A stretch of 64,000 nt of DNA from contig NZ_CP029481.1 of NCBI RefSeq assembly GCF_003151255.1, positions 496,001-560,000 on the forward strand, written 5' to 3'. The notes under the pieces are model-generated. The model saw only the letters and a program-made list of their open reading frames with translations. It ran no database searches and was not told the DNA's origin. The stretch comes from Microvirga sp. 17 mud 1-3. Lineage in GTDB: Bacteria; Pseudomonadota; Alphaproteobacteria; Rhizobiales; Beijerinckiaceae. A program made the translations under genes and the position numbers. Of this stretch, positions 52,821 through 62,048 are shown in pieces (the stretch's first letter is position 1; each line of letters begins with the position of its first letter).

Positions 52821-54311
52821 ATGTATCTGTTGCCGCCAAACCTGAGGCTTCTTCTCGCAGCCTCCTGTTTCACTCTGGTCCTCCTGGGCGGGGTCATCGG
52901 AGCGGCTGCCGTTTTGGGGCAGAGCGAGCTCGTGGCGATCTCCGCCATCGCCCTGACGGCCGTGGCTCTGGGGAGCATTCTCATGCTCGGCTGGCAGGCC
53001 GCGCGGCTCGTTCAGGCCCAAGGGCGCCTCTTGGATCGGCTCTCGGGACGCCTGACCGTTTTCGAAGAGACACCGGAGCCTCAGGTGGCCGTCGCGCCGC
53101 CCGCCCCGGAGAGCAGACCGAAACCTCCGGATGAGGACGTGCGCCATGCCCAGCAGGCTGAGGCCTTCGGGCGCCTTTGGAATGGGATTGCGCATGACCT
53201 CAACAACCGGCTCACGGTTATCGCCGGCAGCATGGATACCGTCGTCCGGCAGATGAAGGATCAGCCTGCCGTGCAGCGCAGGCTCCTTTCAGCGCTTGTC
53301 GCGGCCGACCAGGCTGCTGCGCTCATTGCCCGGTCAAGCGCCTTCGTGCAGCCGCGGGGCCAGAAGACACAGCATGTGAACCTTGCCGAAAGGGTCGAGT
53401 CCCTTGCCGCGCTGATGAGCCGTACTCTCCTGCGGGACACCGTGGAACTGCGACTGAGTTTGGAGGAGGGACTCTGGGGCACACAGGCCGATCCGGGCGA
53501 TCTCGATACGGCCATCGTGACCCTTTGCGCCAATCTGCGGGATTCCCTCATGCAGGGGGATGCGATCACCATCGAGGCCAAGAACGTTACGGTCTCCAAA
53601 GGCGCCCTGTCCCGCACCGATCTTGAAGGGGATTTCGTCCGGATCACCATCGGCGCCAACATGTCCGGCGAGGTGCCGACAGGTTCCGGCACGCGGTCCG
53701 ACAACATCTTCACCATGCAGGATATGGACCTCGCGAGTTGGGTCGAGTTCAACCGGAGCCTGCATTTCCTCCAGCCTCTCGGTGGAATGGCGGAGGTCGC
53801 GACCCTCGGCCCGAAATCCGTTGTCGCGCTTTACTTGCCGAGGGCAAAGGCGCCCGCGCATGCTCCCTTCCCGGCGCGGGTCGAGGAGGGAGTGGACGGA
53901 AAGGCTCCGAGCCGCACCGAAATTCTGGTCGTGGATGACGAAATCGAGGTTGCGCTCGCTTTCCAGGCTATGTTGGAGGAGCTCGGCTATCTCGTCCGCA
54001 TCGGGACGGAGGCAGGTCAGGTGCTGAAGTCCCTGAAGACCCGCAAGCCGGGACTGCTCCTGGCCGGTGTTTCCATGCCGGGCCCCATGAGCGGGATTGC
54101 GCTGGCCCGCGAAGCCCGCAGCATCGTTCCCGGGCTTCCTGTCGTGCTGATTACGGGAAATCCCAGCGTCACCGAAAGCGACAGCGAGTTTCCGCTTCTT
54201 CGAAAGCCTATTGCCAGCCGGGATCTCCATGTGGCGATCCAAAGGCAGCTTGTGCCTGATGCGGGGAAAGTCGTTTCCCTGTTTCCCAGGGCCTCGCGAC
54301 GGGTGCCCTAA
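52821..54311 (+). CDS. Degenerate hybrid sensor histidine kinase with receiver domain
   Basis: This 496-residue protein has two N-terminal membrane helices, a short linker and a HisKA segment with the phospho-accepting His in GIAHDLNNRLTVI (His125 counting from 52821). An ATPase region follows in which the N-box is weak (TAIVTLCANLRDS) and glycine boxes are not apparent, then a C-terminal receiver domain starting EILVVDDEIEVA. The receiver's phospho-acceptor Asp appears replaced by Gly (LLLAGVSMPG), although the later Lys-Pro is kept. It may be signalling-defective or act by protein contact. ATG 52821 precedes the first helix; the frame is open from 52710. No partner response regulator is nearby. 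Confidence 0.75.
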   Translation: MYLLPPNLRLLLAASCFTLVLLGGVIGAAAVLGQSELVAISAIALTAVALGSILMLGWQAARLVQAQGRLLDRLSGRLTVFEETPEPQVAVAPPAPESRPKPPDEDVRHAQQAEAFGRLWNGIAHDLNNRLTVIAGSMDTVVRQMKDQPAVQRRLLSALVAADQAAALIARSSAFVQPRGQKTQHVNLAERVESLAALMSRTLLRDTVELRLSLEEGLWGTQADPGDLDTAIVTLCANLRDSLMQGDAITIEAKNVTVSKGALSRTDLEGDFVRITIGANMSGEVPTGSGTRSDNIFTMQDMDLASWVEFNRSLHFLQPLGGMAEVATLGPKSVVALYLPRAKAPAHAPFPARVEEGVDGKAPSRTEILVVDDEIEVALAFQAMLEELGYLVRIGTEAGQVLKSLKTRKPGLLLAGVSMPGPMSGIALAREARSIVPGLPVVLITGNPSVTESDSEFPLLRKPIASRDLHVAIQRQLVPDAGKVVSLFPRASRRVP

Positions 54312-54312
54312 A

Positions 54313-55014
54313 TCACAGGGCGATTGCGGTATTTTCGAGTTTGGCCGGGGAGGCCAGGGCAGCCTCGACCAGGGCTGCGAACAGGCGTTGCTGGTGTCGT
54401 TTCCAGACCAGGAGTTCCGGGTGCCACTGGACCCCGAGGAGGAAGCGGGGGCCTTCGCCTTCGATAGCCTGGACGATCCCGCTTTCATCCTCGGCCGCAA
54501 CCGCGAGACCATTTCCGAGTCTGTCGACGGATTGGTGATGAAGGGCATTCACGCGGCAGGGATTGCAGCCCAGGATCCTGTCCAGGCGTGAGCCGGGCAC
54601 CACGGAAATGCGCTTGCGGGGCAGGACGGTCCTCATCTTGGGAGCCTGCATATAAACCTCGTAGATATCCGTGTGGAGCGTTCCTCCCAGGGCGACATTG
54701 ATCATCTGTGAGCCCCGGCAGATTCCGAGAACCGGAACCTGTGACGGTAGCGCTACCTTCAGGAGATTGAGCTCCAGTTTGTCCCGGTCGGGATCGATTC
54801 GAACGTCGGGCAGGACCTTCCCGCCATAAATCTCGGCGCCGATATCGTCGCCGCCGCCGATCACCACCCCTTGCAGAGGCTCCTCCGGCAGGGGGTGGCC
54901 TGCCATGAGCCTGACCGCACGGGCGCCTGCACGGACGAGGGCCAGATGATGCATGAGATAGCTGCGCCACCCGCCCTGTCGTGAGGTTGTGACGCCGATG
55001 AGGGGCTTGGTCAT
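54313..55014 (-). CDS. Class I glutamine amidotransferase-like hydrolase (peptidase C26)
   Basis: This 233-residue enzyme resembles gamma-glutamyl-GABA hydrolase (PuuD) and other C26 peptidases. The catalytic triad is visible: Cys99 in VLGICRGSQ, and His198 with Glu200 in LGVQWHPE. The VIGGGDDIGAEIYGG loop is also typical. It overlaps the upstream amidoligase gene by 4 bases, which links it to making or breaking gamma-glutamyl-like amide bonds produced by that partner rather than to polyamine degradation. Confidence 0.88.
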   Translation of the reverse strand: MTKPLIGVTTSRQGGWRSYLMHHLALVRAGARAVRLMAGHPLPEEPLQGVVIGGGDDIGAEIYGGKVLPDVRIDPDRDKLELNLLKVALPSQVPVLGICRGSQMINVALGGTLHTDIYEVYMQAPKMRTVLPRKRISVVPGSRLDRILGCNPCRVNALHHQSVDRLGNGLAVAAEDESGIVQAIEGEGPRFLLGVQWHPELLVWKRHQQRLFAALVEAALASPAKLENTAIAL

Positions 55015-55988
55015 GGCAGTGCGATACGTTCCACGATGTTGGCCCAGCTCTTGTCTTCTCCGGCAAAGGTGAGGAAGGCGGCGCCTAGGGCATTCAGCCG
55101 GTCACGATCCTCCGCCAGCCGCTCCACGGCGACCCAGCGGTTCCATTCCGGCGCGATGCTCCAGCCCGCGTCGCTGACGCGGGCATCAGGCAGTCGGTAG
55201 TGGAAAGTGGGGCGGCCGTTGATCTTCTCGTTGGGCAGCGCGGCCCGCACGCGTGGTGCATCGAAATGGTGCAGGAGCGGCAGGAGATCGAGATCCCGGT
55301 TCCGGGTCGGGTTGGCAGCCAGGTAATCATCGATGAAGGTGGCCATGTCCGGCCAGTACTCTGGTGCGACGATGTGGCGGACATAACCTGCCGGGAAGGG
55401 AGCGGCGAAGCCCAGCAGGTCGCGGGTTGCGTCTGGCGCGACCTCGCGGCGCAGCCAGGGGTTCAGCAGAACGAAGCTTTTCAGGACGGCCAAGGCCGTT
55501 TGCGCATCTTGGCGCGCAATTTCAGGGTTGAAATGCAGGCCGAAGGCATAGAAGGCCGCGTCCTGTGTTCCTTTCGCGCCGATGCCTCGCAGAACCGAAA
55601 GAACCTGGTCGATATCCTGCAGCCGGTCCATGGGAACGGGTGAGGTCACGAGCTCGCAGGGAACGATGTAGCTCGCCGCAAAACCGAACCATGCGGCAAT
55701 GCGTGGCAGAAACCCGCTTTTTCCCTCGCTACTTTTGCTCGGGTGCAGCATGCGGCTGTCAAGCTCGATCGAAAGATCGCCGGCATTTGATCCCGTCAGC
55801 CGGTAGGCGTGAGGATCCTCCTCGACGATCCGTCCGCCAAAAGCGCGCTGAACGGCCTGCACGGCCGCCTCGGCCGAGGGCCCGGCAAACTCGACCTCGA
55901 CGCCGACCGTGCGCATCTGTCCCGCCCCGTTTCGGAGCGTGGGAGGGAGAAGGAATTCGATCGAGGTAGGAAGCGCGGCCTGCGCCAT
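55011..55988 (-). CDS. Putative amidoligase enzyme
   Basis: This 325-residue protein is of the amidoligase family (glutamine-synthetase-like fold). The first strand has [13 protein letters not shown] with the metal-binding Glu pair (Glu31, Glu33), followed by [11 protein letters not shown], the [12 protein letters not shown] strand and the active-site-like GLHFNPEIA. Enzymes of this family are predicted to form amide links between amines and carboxylates in peptide tags or small metabolites. ATG 55988 has GGAG upstream; the longer frame is a shadow. It is paired by a 4-base overlap with a class I amidotransferase, a known conserved combination. Its substrate is unknown. Confidence 0.85.
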   Translation of the reverse strand: MAQAALPTSIEFLLPPTLRNGAGQMRTVGVEVEFAGPSAEAAVQAVQRAFGGRIVEEDPHAYRLTGSNAGDLSIELDSRMLHPSKSSEGKSGFLPRIAAWFGFAASYIVPCELVTSPVPMDRLQDIDQVLSVLRGIGAKGTQDAAFYAFGLHFNPEIARQDAQTALAVLKSFVLLNPWLRREVAPDATRDLLGFAAPFPAGYVRHIVAPEYWPDMATFIDDYLAANPTRNRDLDLLPLLHHFDAPRVRAALPNEKINGRPTFHYRLPDARVSDAGWSIAPEWNRWVAVERLAEDRDRLNALGAAFLTFAGEDKSWANIVERIALP

Positions 55989-56118
55989 CAGGAGCTCCGT
56001 GACGAACTGCCCAGGTGAACGAGCGCCGCACGGCGAGGTTCCGGTTTCACGACGATGCTGGGTCCGGGGTGTGGCGTTTCGTCCGCCGTTCGGGCTAAAA
56101 GCCCCGAAAGCGCCTTCC

Positions 56119-57534
56119 ATGAGCATTTCCGATATGTCGAAAACGGATAAGTCCCTCTGGGCGGCCGAGCTGCGCGCGACTCTTGCGCTCAGCTGGCCCC
56201 TGGTCCTGACGAACCTGGCCCAGAACGCCCTCATGACGTCCGATGTCATCCTCATGGGCTGGCTCGGCTCGGAGGCTCTTGCGGCGGGTGCCCTGGGGAC
56301 GAACCTCTATTTCGCGTTCCTGATCTTCGGAATCGGCCTGATCAATGCCACATCGCCTCTGATCGCCGAGGAGCTCGGCCGCAAGCGACATTCGGTCCGG
56401 GACGTGCGCCGGACGGTCCGACAGGGGTTTTGGGCCTCTGTCACCGTCGCAATTCCGATCTGGCTGCTGGCCTGGAACGGGGAGGCGCTCCTCCTGGCAA
56501 TGGGCCAGGAGCCGGCCCTTGCCCATGCGGCCGGGGGGTATATTCGGGCCCTGCAGTGGAGCCTGCTGCCCTTCCTCCTCTCTCTGGTTCTGCGTTCCTT
56601 CATGTCGGCCCTGGAGCGGCCCGGATGGGCCTTGGTCATCGGCGTGCTCGCCGTTCCGGTGAATTTCGGAGCCGCTTATGTGCTGATGCTTGGCAAATTC
56701 GGCCTGCCGGCCCTCGGCCTTGTCGGTGCCGGCATCGGGACCGTCATATCGAGCAGCTTCATGTTTCTCAGCCTCGCCCTGGTCGTCGTCTACGACCGGC
56801 GCTTCCGGCGCTATCACCTCTTCGGGCGTTTCTGGCGTCCCGACTGGCAGCGCTACCGGACCCTGTGGCGGATCGGGGCCCCTATCGGCCTGACGGTCGC
56901 GTTCGAGGTCACGATCTTCAACGCCGCAGCCCTGTTCATGGGCTGGATCGGCGCCAATGAACTCGCGGCTCATGCCATTGCGCTTCAGATCGCCTCGTTC
57001 TGCTTCATGGTGCCGTTCGGTATCGGCCAGGCCGTAACCGTGCGGGTTGGGCGCGCCTTTGGGGCGCAGGATGCGCAGGGCGTAACCCGCGCCGGATGGA
57101 CGGCCTTCGGCCTCGGCGTCGGCTTCATGATTTTGTCGGCCATGCTCATGCTCTTCGCCCCGCACTTGCTGATCGGGGCCTTTCTCGACCTCGCCGATCC
57201 TCGCAATGGCCCCGTGCTCCAGTTTGCCGTCTCATTCCTGACGCTTGCGGCCATATTCCAGCTGGCAGACGGAGCGCAGGCCGTCGGAGCAGGCATGCTA
57301 CGGGGCCTCCAGGACACCCGCGTGCCGATGGTGTTCGCGGCTCTGGGCTACTGGGGCATCGGCCTGCCCCTGGGGCTGGCTCTTGCGTTCGGAACTGGTC
57401 TCCGTGGCGTGGGGATTTGGATTGGACTCGCTGCCGGGCTCGCCGTCGTGGCGTCTCTCATGCTCTGGCGTTGGCTGCGCCGTGACCGTCTGGGTCTGAC
57501 CGAGCTGCCCATCGAAGACGCGCTCGCACGCTGA
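56119..57534 (+). CDS. MATE family efflux transporter
   Basis: This is a 471-residue, 12-helix membrane transporter with the MATE pattern: [20 protein letters not shown] in helix 1, [15 protein letters not shown], and in the second half the [20 protein letters not shown] segment. Such pumps export cationic drugs or metabolites using Na+ or H+ gradients. ATG 56119 is used; the frame extends to 55909 only as a shadow of the divergent amidoligase. The position beside the amidoligase pair raises the possibility that it exports their product. Confidence 0.9.
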   Translation: MSISDMSKTDKSLWAAELRATLALSWPLVLTNLAQNALMTSDVILMGWLGSEALAAGALGTNLYFAFLIFGIGLINATSPLIAEELGRKRHSVRDVRRTVRQGFWASVTVAIPIWLLAWNGEALLLAMGQEPALAHAAGGYIRALQWSLLPFLLSLVLRSFMSALERPGWALVIGVLAVPVNFGAAYVLMLGKFGLPALGLVGAGIGTVISSSFMFLSLALVVVYDRRFRRYHLFGRFWRPDWQRYRTLWRIGAPIGLTVAFEVTIFNAAALFMGWIGANELAAHAIALQIASFCFMVPFGIGQAVTVRVGRAFGAQDAQGVTRAGWTAFGLGVGFMILSAMLMLFAPHLLIGAFLDLADPRNGPVLQFAVSFLTLAAIFQLADGAQAVGAGMLRGLQDTRVPMVFAALGYWGIGLPLGLALAFGTGLRGVGIWIGLAAGLAVVASLMLWRWLRRDRLGLTELPIEDALAR

Positions 57535-57794
57535 GGGTCCGGGCCCACTCGGAAAAGGTCAATCGGCTAAGCCGAGGGCATGGCAACTCGCTCAGTTTGC
57601 GTCATTTAAACGAAATAACATTATAAGTAAACGATAGGATATAACTTTATGCATCCTGTAGAGTTTTAAGATGATCTTAAGGATTAGCTTGGCGGTAAAA
57701 AGTAAGGCCACGTAAGGGAAAATCAGCTTCGCCTTATTCTCGCCCCTTTATCAGTCAGCTTTGCGGCAAGCACAAAGGAAGGGGAGCTTAATCC

Positions 57795-58202
57795 TTGAAT
57801 AACATCCTCGCCCGCGCGCCTATTCTGGTGCCACTTCTTTTCGTTGCAGCTTGCAACACAACAGCGGGAGGACCGGTCAGTACCGGATCGGTCTCCTCAG
57901 TCGCCGAGAAGGCGTTTCAGAAAGGGACTGCCTCCTGGTACGGACCTGGTTTCCACGGTCGCCGCACAGCGAGCGGCGAAAAGTTCAATTCGCTGGCCAT
58001 GACTGCTGCGCACAGGTCGCTGCCGTTCGGCACGAAGGTCCGCGTAGTGAACGAGAAGAATGGTCGTTCGGTCGTGGTCCGCGTCAATGATCGTGGGCCG
58101 TTCGCACGGCACCGGATCATCGATCTGGCCAAGGGACCGGCACAGGAACTCGGCCTGACCTCCAGCGGAACGGCCTACGTCTCCCTGCATCGGCTCGACT
58201 AA
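57795..58202 (+). CDS. rlpA: RlpA family septal-ring lipoprotein (DPBB domain)
   Basis: This 135-residue lipoprotein has a signal ending at FVAAC (Cys20) and a double-psi beta-barrel domain: KGTASWYGPGFHGRRTASGE, FNSLAMTAAHRSLPFGTKV and VVVRVNDRGPFARHRIIDLA, with the catalytic-type Asp and His. RlpA proteins act on denuded peptidoglycan at the septum. No SPOR domain is present, so this is a short version. The start is TTG 57795 with a strong purine-rich AAGGAAGGGGAG upstream. Confidence 0.9.
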   Translation: MNNILARAPILVPLLFVAACNTTAGGPVSTGSVSSVAEKAFQKGTASWYGPGFHGRRTASGEKFNSLAMTAAHRSLPFGTKVRVVNEKNGRSVVVRVNDRGPFARHRIIDLAKGPAQELGLTSSGTAYVSLHRLD

Positions 58203-58265
58203 GGTTAGGCCCTTCTTAATTCCTTACGGCGATCCTTGGGCTGATTCGGGCCAAGGGTTGCATAA

Positions 58266-58622
58266 ATGGATTCCAGATCGTTCTCGCCGTCGAACGTTGT
58301 CCGCTTTCCGGGCCCGCGCTCGACGAATTCCCCACGACGTGACCAGAAGAGCCTGATGGATGCCGTCTATGCGGCTGGCTCCCTGCCTATTGCCGCGGAG
58401 GACAGGACGACGAAGACCCTGGCAACGCGCCTGACCATTTTCGGGTTCGTGACCCTCGACGAGGTGCAGGCGGACGGCAGCGTCCGCCGTCTGCGTCCGT
58501 CGGAGGCGATCCATCTCTCGACCGAGCATCCGTGGCGGATATCGCGGCCCTCGAGTCGCTATGCGATCGGCAACGATTTTCCGGCATCCGATCTGGAGCT
58601 CTTCGCAGCCCAGATGGGATAA
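58266..58622 (+). CDS. Small protein of unknown function
   Basis: I do not recognise this 118-residue protein. The first 30 residues are basic and look disordered. The rest forms a small domain with TLATRLTIFGFVTLDEVQAD and RRLRPSEAIHLSTEHPWRIS. There is no signal peptide or membrane helix. It follows rlpA by 63 bases on the same strand and precedes another small gene by 88 bases, but nothing indicates a shared function. Codon use looks typical of the GC-rich flank. Confidence 0.55.
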   Translation: MDSRSFSPSNVVRFPGPRSTNSPRRDQKSLMDAVYAAGSLPIAAEDRTTKTLATRLTIFGFVTLDEVQADGSVRRLRPSEAIHLSTEHPWRISRPSSRYAIGNDFPASDLELFAAQMG

Positions 58623-58710
58623 GGACTCGTCTTTCCGACTCTCTGCTCTAGTCTGAAGATCTCGACGATCCGAGGTCCTTCTTATTGGACCGGGGCAGGG
58701 GGCGGAAAAC

Positions 58711-59016
58711 ATGCATCTGGTGCAGATTCTCTTACCGTTGGCTGACAATGCCGGGCGCCGCTTCGCCAGCGCCGAATATGGACATGTCCGTTCCGAAATG
58801 TCGGAGCGCTTCGGTGGAATTACCAGCTTCACGCGCGCGCCTGCAGAAGGCACGTGGAAAGAGGGCGGCCATACCGCACATGACGATATCGTGGTCTTCG
58901 AAGTGATGGCACGCGAGATCGATCATGCGTGGTGGGAAAAGTATCGGGCGGAGCTCGAGCGCCGTTTCCAGCAGGAAACCATCGTCATCCGTGCAATCAA
59001 GGTCGAGATGCTCTAG
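58711..59016 (+). CDS. Small conserved-looking cytoplasmic protein
   Basis: This 101-residue alpha/beta protein reads QILLPLADNAGRRF, then a helix, GGITSFTRAPAEGTW, DDIVVFEVMA and a C-terminal helix-strand with QETIVIRAIKVEML. The layout suggests a ferredoxin-like fold of a small dimeric barrel type. I have no family name. ATG 58711 is preceded by GGGGCAGGGGG. It lies 51 bases before the polyhydroxyalkanoate-region protein on the same strand. Confidence 0.65.
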   Translation: MHLVQILLPLADNAGRRFASAEYGHVRSEMSERFGGITSFTRAPAEGTWKEGGHTAHDDIVVFEVMAREIDHAWWEKYRAELERRFQQETIVIRAIKVEML

Positions 59017-59067
59017 CGGCGGAACCTTCGCGGCGGCGCTTGGCTTGTCTGATTGAAAGGAGCAGTG

Positions 59068-59382
59068 ATGATGGCGAAACCCCTGATCGTGTCCATTCCC
59101 CATAACCTGGGCAAGGCCGAGGCGACACGTCGTCTGCATGGGGGACTGTCGAGCCTGAAATCCCAGTTCGGTGACAAGATCGCGTCCATCGAGGAAAGCT
59201 GGTCCGGCGACCGCATGGCATTCCAGGTCGGAGCCTTGGGGCAATCGATTTCCGGCCATATGGACGTCATGGAAGATCAGGTCCGGGTGGAAGTGCAATT
59301 GCCCTGGATTCTGTCGATGATCGCCGAAAAGGCCAAAGGGTTTATCCGCCAGCAGGGCACATTGATGCTCGAGAAGAAGTAG
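59068..59382 (+). CDS. Polyhydroxyalkanoic acid system family protein
   Basis: This protein of about 104 residues matches the PHA granule-region family in its start KPLIVSIPHNLGKAEATRRL, the middle WSGDRMAFQVGALGQSISGH and the end LPWILSMIAEKAKGFIRQQG. Members are found in polyhydroxyalkanoate loci and elsewhere, and their role is unclear. AAGGAG just upstream supports ATG 59068 or 59071. No PHA synthase or phasin is in the window. Confidence 0.8.
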   Translation: MMAKPLIVSIPHNLGKAEATRRLHGGLSSLKSQFGDKIASIEESWSGDRMAFQVGALGQSISGHMDVMEDQVRVEVQLPWILSMIAEKAKGFIRQQGTLMLEKK

Positions 59383-59567
59383 CCCCCGATCCTGAATAGT
59401 TGTTCATTTATATGAATGCGCTTGGAACTAAGTCGCATCTTTGGCGTTGATTGAGTGATTGCGACTGCGACCCTTCTGAGTCCGGTCGGCCAATACCAAT
59501 GTCTTGCAAATCTCCGGACTGATCTTCTGTCCGCTCGTAACAACCTGCTTCACTTGAGGATCGCGCC

Positions 59568-60785
59568 ATGCTCGAGCGTTCGATAACGCAGCCGCATGTT
59601 CTCCCGTCATCTGCCGAGCCTGCCAATCGAATGCCTCTCCTCGTCTGCTTTTCCCATCTGCGATGGGATTTTGTCTGGCAAAGGCCACAGCATCTTCTCA
59701 GCCGCGCCGCGCGCCAGTATCGCGTGCTGGTGATCGAAGAACCAATCTACAAGCCTGGTGCAAAGCCGCACATGGATATGAGCCCGCGTCCGCAGGGTGT
59801 TACGATTGCTGTCCCAATCCTGCCGGAGGGTATGGACCATCGCGACGCCCTCGCGGAGCAGCATGATCTGATCGAGCGTTTGATCGGACGTGAGGCCGCA
59901 GAGCCGCGTGTGTTCTGGTACTATACGCCCATGGCACTCGCCTTTACGAGCGACCTGGAATGCGATCTGTGCATCTACGATAACATGGATGAGCTCTCGC
60001 TGTTCAGAGGCGCATCACAAGAGCTTCTCACCTTGGAAGAGGAACTGTTCGCCCGCTGCGATCTCGTCTTCACGGGTGGCATGAGCCTCTATGAGGCCAA
60101 ACGTGGCCGCCATCACAGCATTCACGCGTTCCCGTCGTCCATCGATTTCACGCATTTCGCAAAGGCGCGTAGCATCAAGAAGGACCCGGCGGATCAAGCG
60201 GGCATTCCGCATCCACGCCTCGGCTTCTTCGGGGTCATTGACGAGCGCATGGATATTGATCTGGTCGGTCAGGTTGCGGACATGCGCCCCGATTGGCATC
60301 TGATCATGATCGGCCCTGTCGTGAAAATCGATCCTGTCTCTTTGCCGCAGCGGCCCAACATCCACTGGCTCGGGGGCAAATCCTACAGCGAGTTGCCGCA
60401 ATATCTCTCAGGATGGGATATCGGCTTCATGCCGTTCGCCCTTAACGAGGCGACGAAGTTCATCAGCCCGACCAAGACTCCGGAATTCCTTGCAGCGGGT
60501 GTTCCCGTGATCTCGACGGCGATCACCGACGTGGTGCGACCGTATGGCGAGAAGGGATTGGTCGAGATCGCCGGGAGTGCAGCCGAAGTGACTGCGAAAG
60601 CGGATGCGATTTTGCAACGCCGGCGGGATCCGTGGCTCGACAAAGTCGACCGTCATCTCGCATCGGGGTCGTGGGACAAGACCTGGGCGGCCATGCACCG
60701 GCTCATGCATGGCATCTCCGGCGATGCGGCGCCGGAGCGCACCGGTTCCTCCCTTCCGGCTTACGCTACGACGCCTGCGGAGTGA
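59568..60785 (+). CDS. Glycosyltransferase (GT-B, family 1/4 type)
   Basis: This 405-residue GT-B enzyme has an N-terminal domain starting LLVCFSHLRWDFVWQRPQHL, a sequence typical of a subgroup found beside UDP-galactopyranose mutase. CIYDNMDELSLFRG follows, and the donor domain has LGFFGVIDERMDIDLV and FISPTKTPEFLAAGVPVI. The start may be 59568 or the Met at 59631. It is followed after 5 bases by glf, so it likely uses UDP-galactofuranose or works on a galactofuranose-containing glycan. Confidence 0.85.
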   Translation: MLERSITQPHVLPSSAEPANRMPLLVCFSHLRWDFVWQRPQHLLSRAARQYRVLVIEEPIYKPGAKPHMDMSPRPQGVTIAVPILPEGMDHRDALAEQHDLIERLIGREAAEPRVFWYYTPMALAFTSDLECDLCIYDNMDELSLFRGASQELLTLEEELFARCDLVFTGGMSLYEAKRGRHHSIHAFPSSIDFTHFAKARSIKKDPADQAGIPHPRLGFFGVIDERMDIDLVGQVADMRPDWHLIMIGPVVKIDPVSLPQRPNIHWLGGKSYSELPQYLSGWDIGFMPFALNEATKFISPTKTPEFLAAGVPVISTAITDVVRPYGEKGLVEIAGSAAEVTAKADAILQRRRDPWLDKVDRHLASGSWDKTWAAMHRLMHGISGDAAPERTGSSLPAYATTPAE

Positions 60786-60790
60786 CGCGA

Positions 60791-61945
60791 ATGTACGACT
60801 GGCTAATTGTCGGCGCCGGCTTTGCGGGCAGCGTCCTGGCGGAGCGTCTCGCGAGCGAGCGCAACGAGCGTGTTCTTCTCATTGATCGCAGGCACCATAT
60901 CGGTGGAAATGCCTATGACCGCTACAATGATGACGGTCTGCTGATCCACCAATACGGACCTCATATCTTCCACACCAATTCCAAGCAGATCTTCGACTAC
61001 CTCTCCCGCTTCACGGAGTGGCGGTTCTACGAACACCGGGTGCTGGCCGAGGTGGACGGCATGCTGGTGCCGATCCCGATCAATCTGGATACGGTCAACA
61101 AGCTCTACGGCCTGAACCTGACATCGGAGGAGCTCCAGGCGTGGTTCGCCGAGCGGGCCGAGAAAGTGCCTGAGATCAAGACCTCCGAAGACGTCGTCGT
61201 TTCGGCGGTCGGCCGGGAGCTCTACGAAAAATTCTTCCGCGGCTATACGCGCAAGCAATGGGGGCTCGATCCCTCGGAACTGGACAAGTCCGTCACGTCC
61301 CGGGTTCCGACCCGCACGAACAGGGACGACCGTTACTTTGGGGACGAGCTCCAGTTCATGCCCGAGCACGGCTATACGCGCATGTTCGAACGCATGCTCG
61401 ATCACCCTAACATTCACGTGATGACCCAGACGGATTACGATGACGTCAAAGACGTCATTCCGCATCGCAGGGTCATCTATACGGGACCGATCGACGAGTA
61501 TTTCGGCTTCCGGTTCGGGCGGCTACCGTACCGCTCTCTTCAGTTCAAGCATGTCACGCTCGATCAGTCGTGGCATCAGCCGGTCGCCGTGGTCAATTAT
61601 CCGCAGACGAACGACTACACGCGCATCACCGAGTACAAGCACCTGACCGGTCAGGAGCATGCCAGGACGGCCCTGACATACGAATATCCTTCTGCCGAAG
61701 GGGATCCCTATTATCCGATCCCGAAGCCCGAGAACCAGGAGCTCTTCAAGAAGTACGAGCGCCTCGCTTTGGCGACGCCGGATGTATGGTTCGTCGGCCG
61801 TCTCGCGACTTACCGCTACTACAACATGGACCAGATCGTCGGACAGGCCCTGGCTACCTTCCGGCGCATCAACGAGGCGCTGCCGGTTGAGGCCGATACC
61901 GCGACGGTCAAGGCCGTATCGTCGTCGGCCGCCCTCGCCTCGTAA
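60791..61945 (+). CDS. glf: UDP-galactopyranose mutase
   Basis: This 384-residue FAD enzyme converts UDP-galactopyranose to UDP-galactofuranose. The FAD motif is DWLIVGAGFAGSVLAERLAS, followed by HIGGNAYD, YGPHIFHTNSKQIFDYL and, further on, FFRGYTRKQWGLDPSEL, all characteristic. The C-terminal RLATYRYYNMDQIVGQAL completes the FAD site. ATG 60791 matches the family start; the frame is open upstream only through the glycosyltransferase gene. A strong terminator follows. Confidence 0.95.
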   Translation: MYDWLIVGAGFAGSVLAERLASERNERVLLIDRRHHIGGNAYDRYNDDGLLIHQYGPHIFHTNSKQIFDYLSRFTEWRFYEHRVLAEVDGMLVPIPINLDTVNKLYGLNLTSEELQAWFAERAEKVPEIKTSEDVVVSAVGRELYEKFFRGYTRKQWGLDPSELDKSVTSRVPTRTNRDDRYFGDELQFMPEHGYTRMFERMLDHPNIHVMTQTDYDDVKDVIPHRRVIYTGPIDEYFGFRFGRLPYRSLQFKHVTLDQSWHQPVAVVNYPQTNDYTRITEYKHLTGQEHARTALTYEYPSAEGDPYYPIPKPENQELFKKYERLALATPDVWFVGRLATYRYYNMDQIVGQALATFRRINEALPVEADTATVKAVSSSAALAS

Positions 61946-61960
61946 ACTTGCGTCTCCACG

Positions 61961-62005
61961 AAACAGCGCCCGGAAGGATGGGATTCCTTCCGGGCGCTGT
62001 TTTTC
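61961..62005. terminator. Bidirectional terminator between glf and the GH2 gene
   Basis: A perfect 18-bp stem pairs AAACAGCGCCCGGAAGGA (61961-61978) with TCCTTCCGGGCGCTGTTT (61985-62002) around TGGGAT, followed by TTTCTTTT. It serves glf; the A-rich left end could also stop the convergent GH2 gene. Confidence 0.93.
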
Positions 62006-62048
62006 TTTTGAGCGGGCAGGCCGAGAGCGCCGCCTGATGCGAACACAA

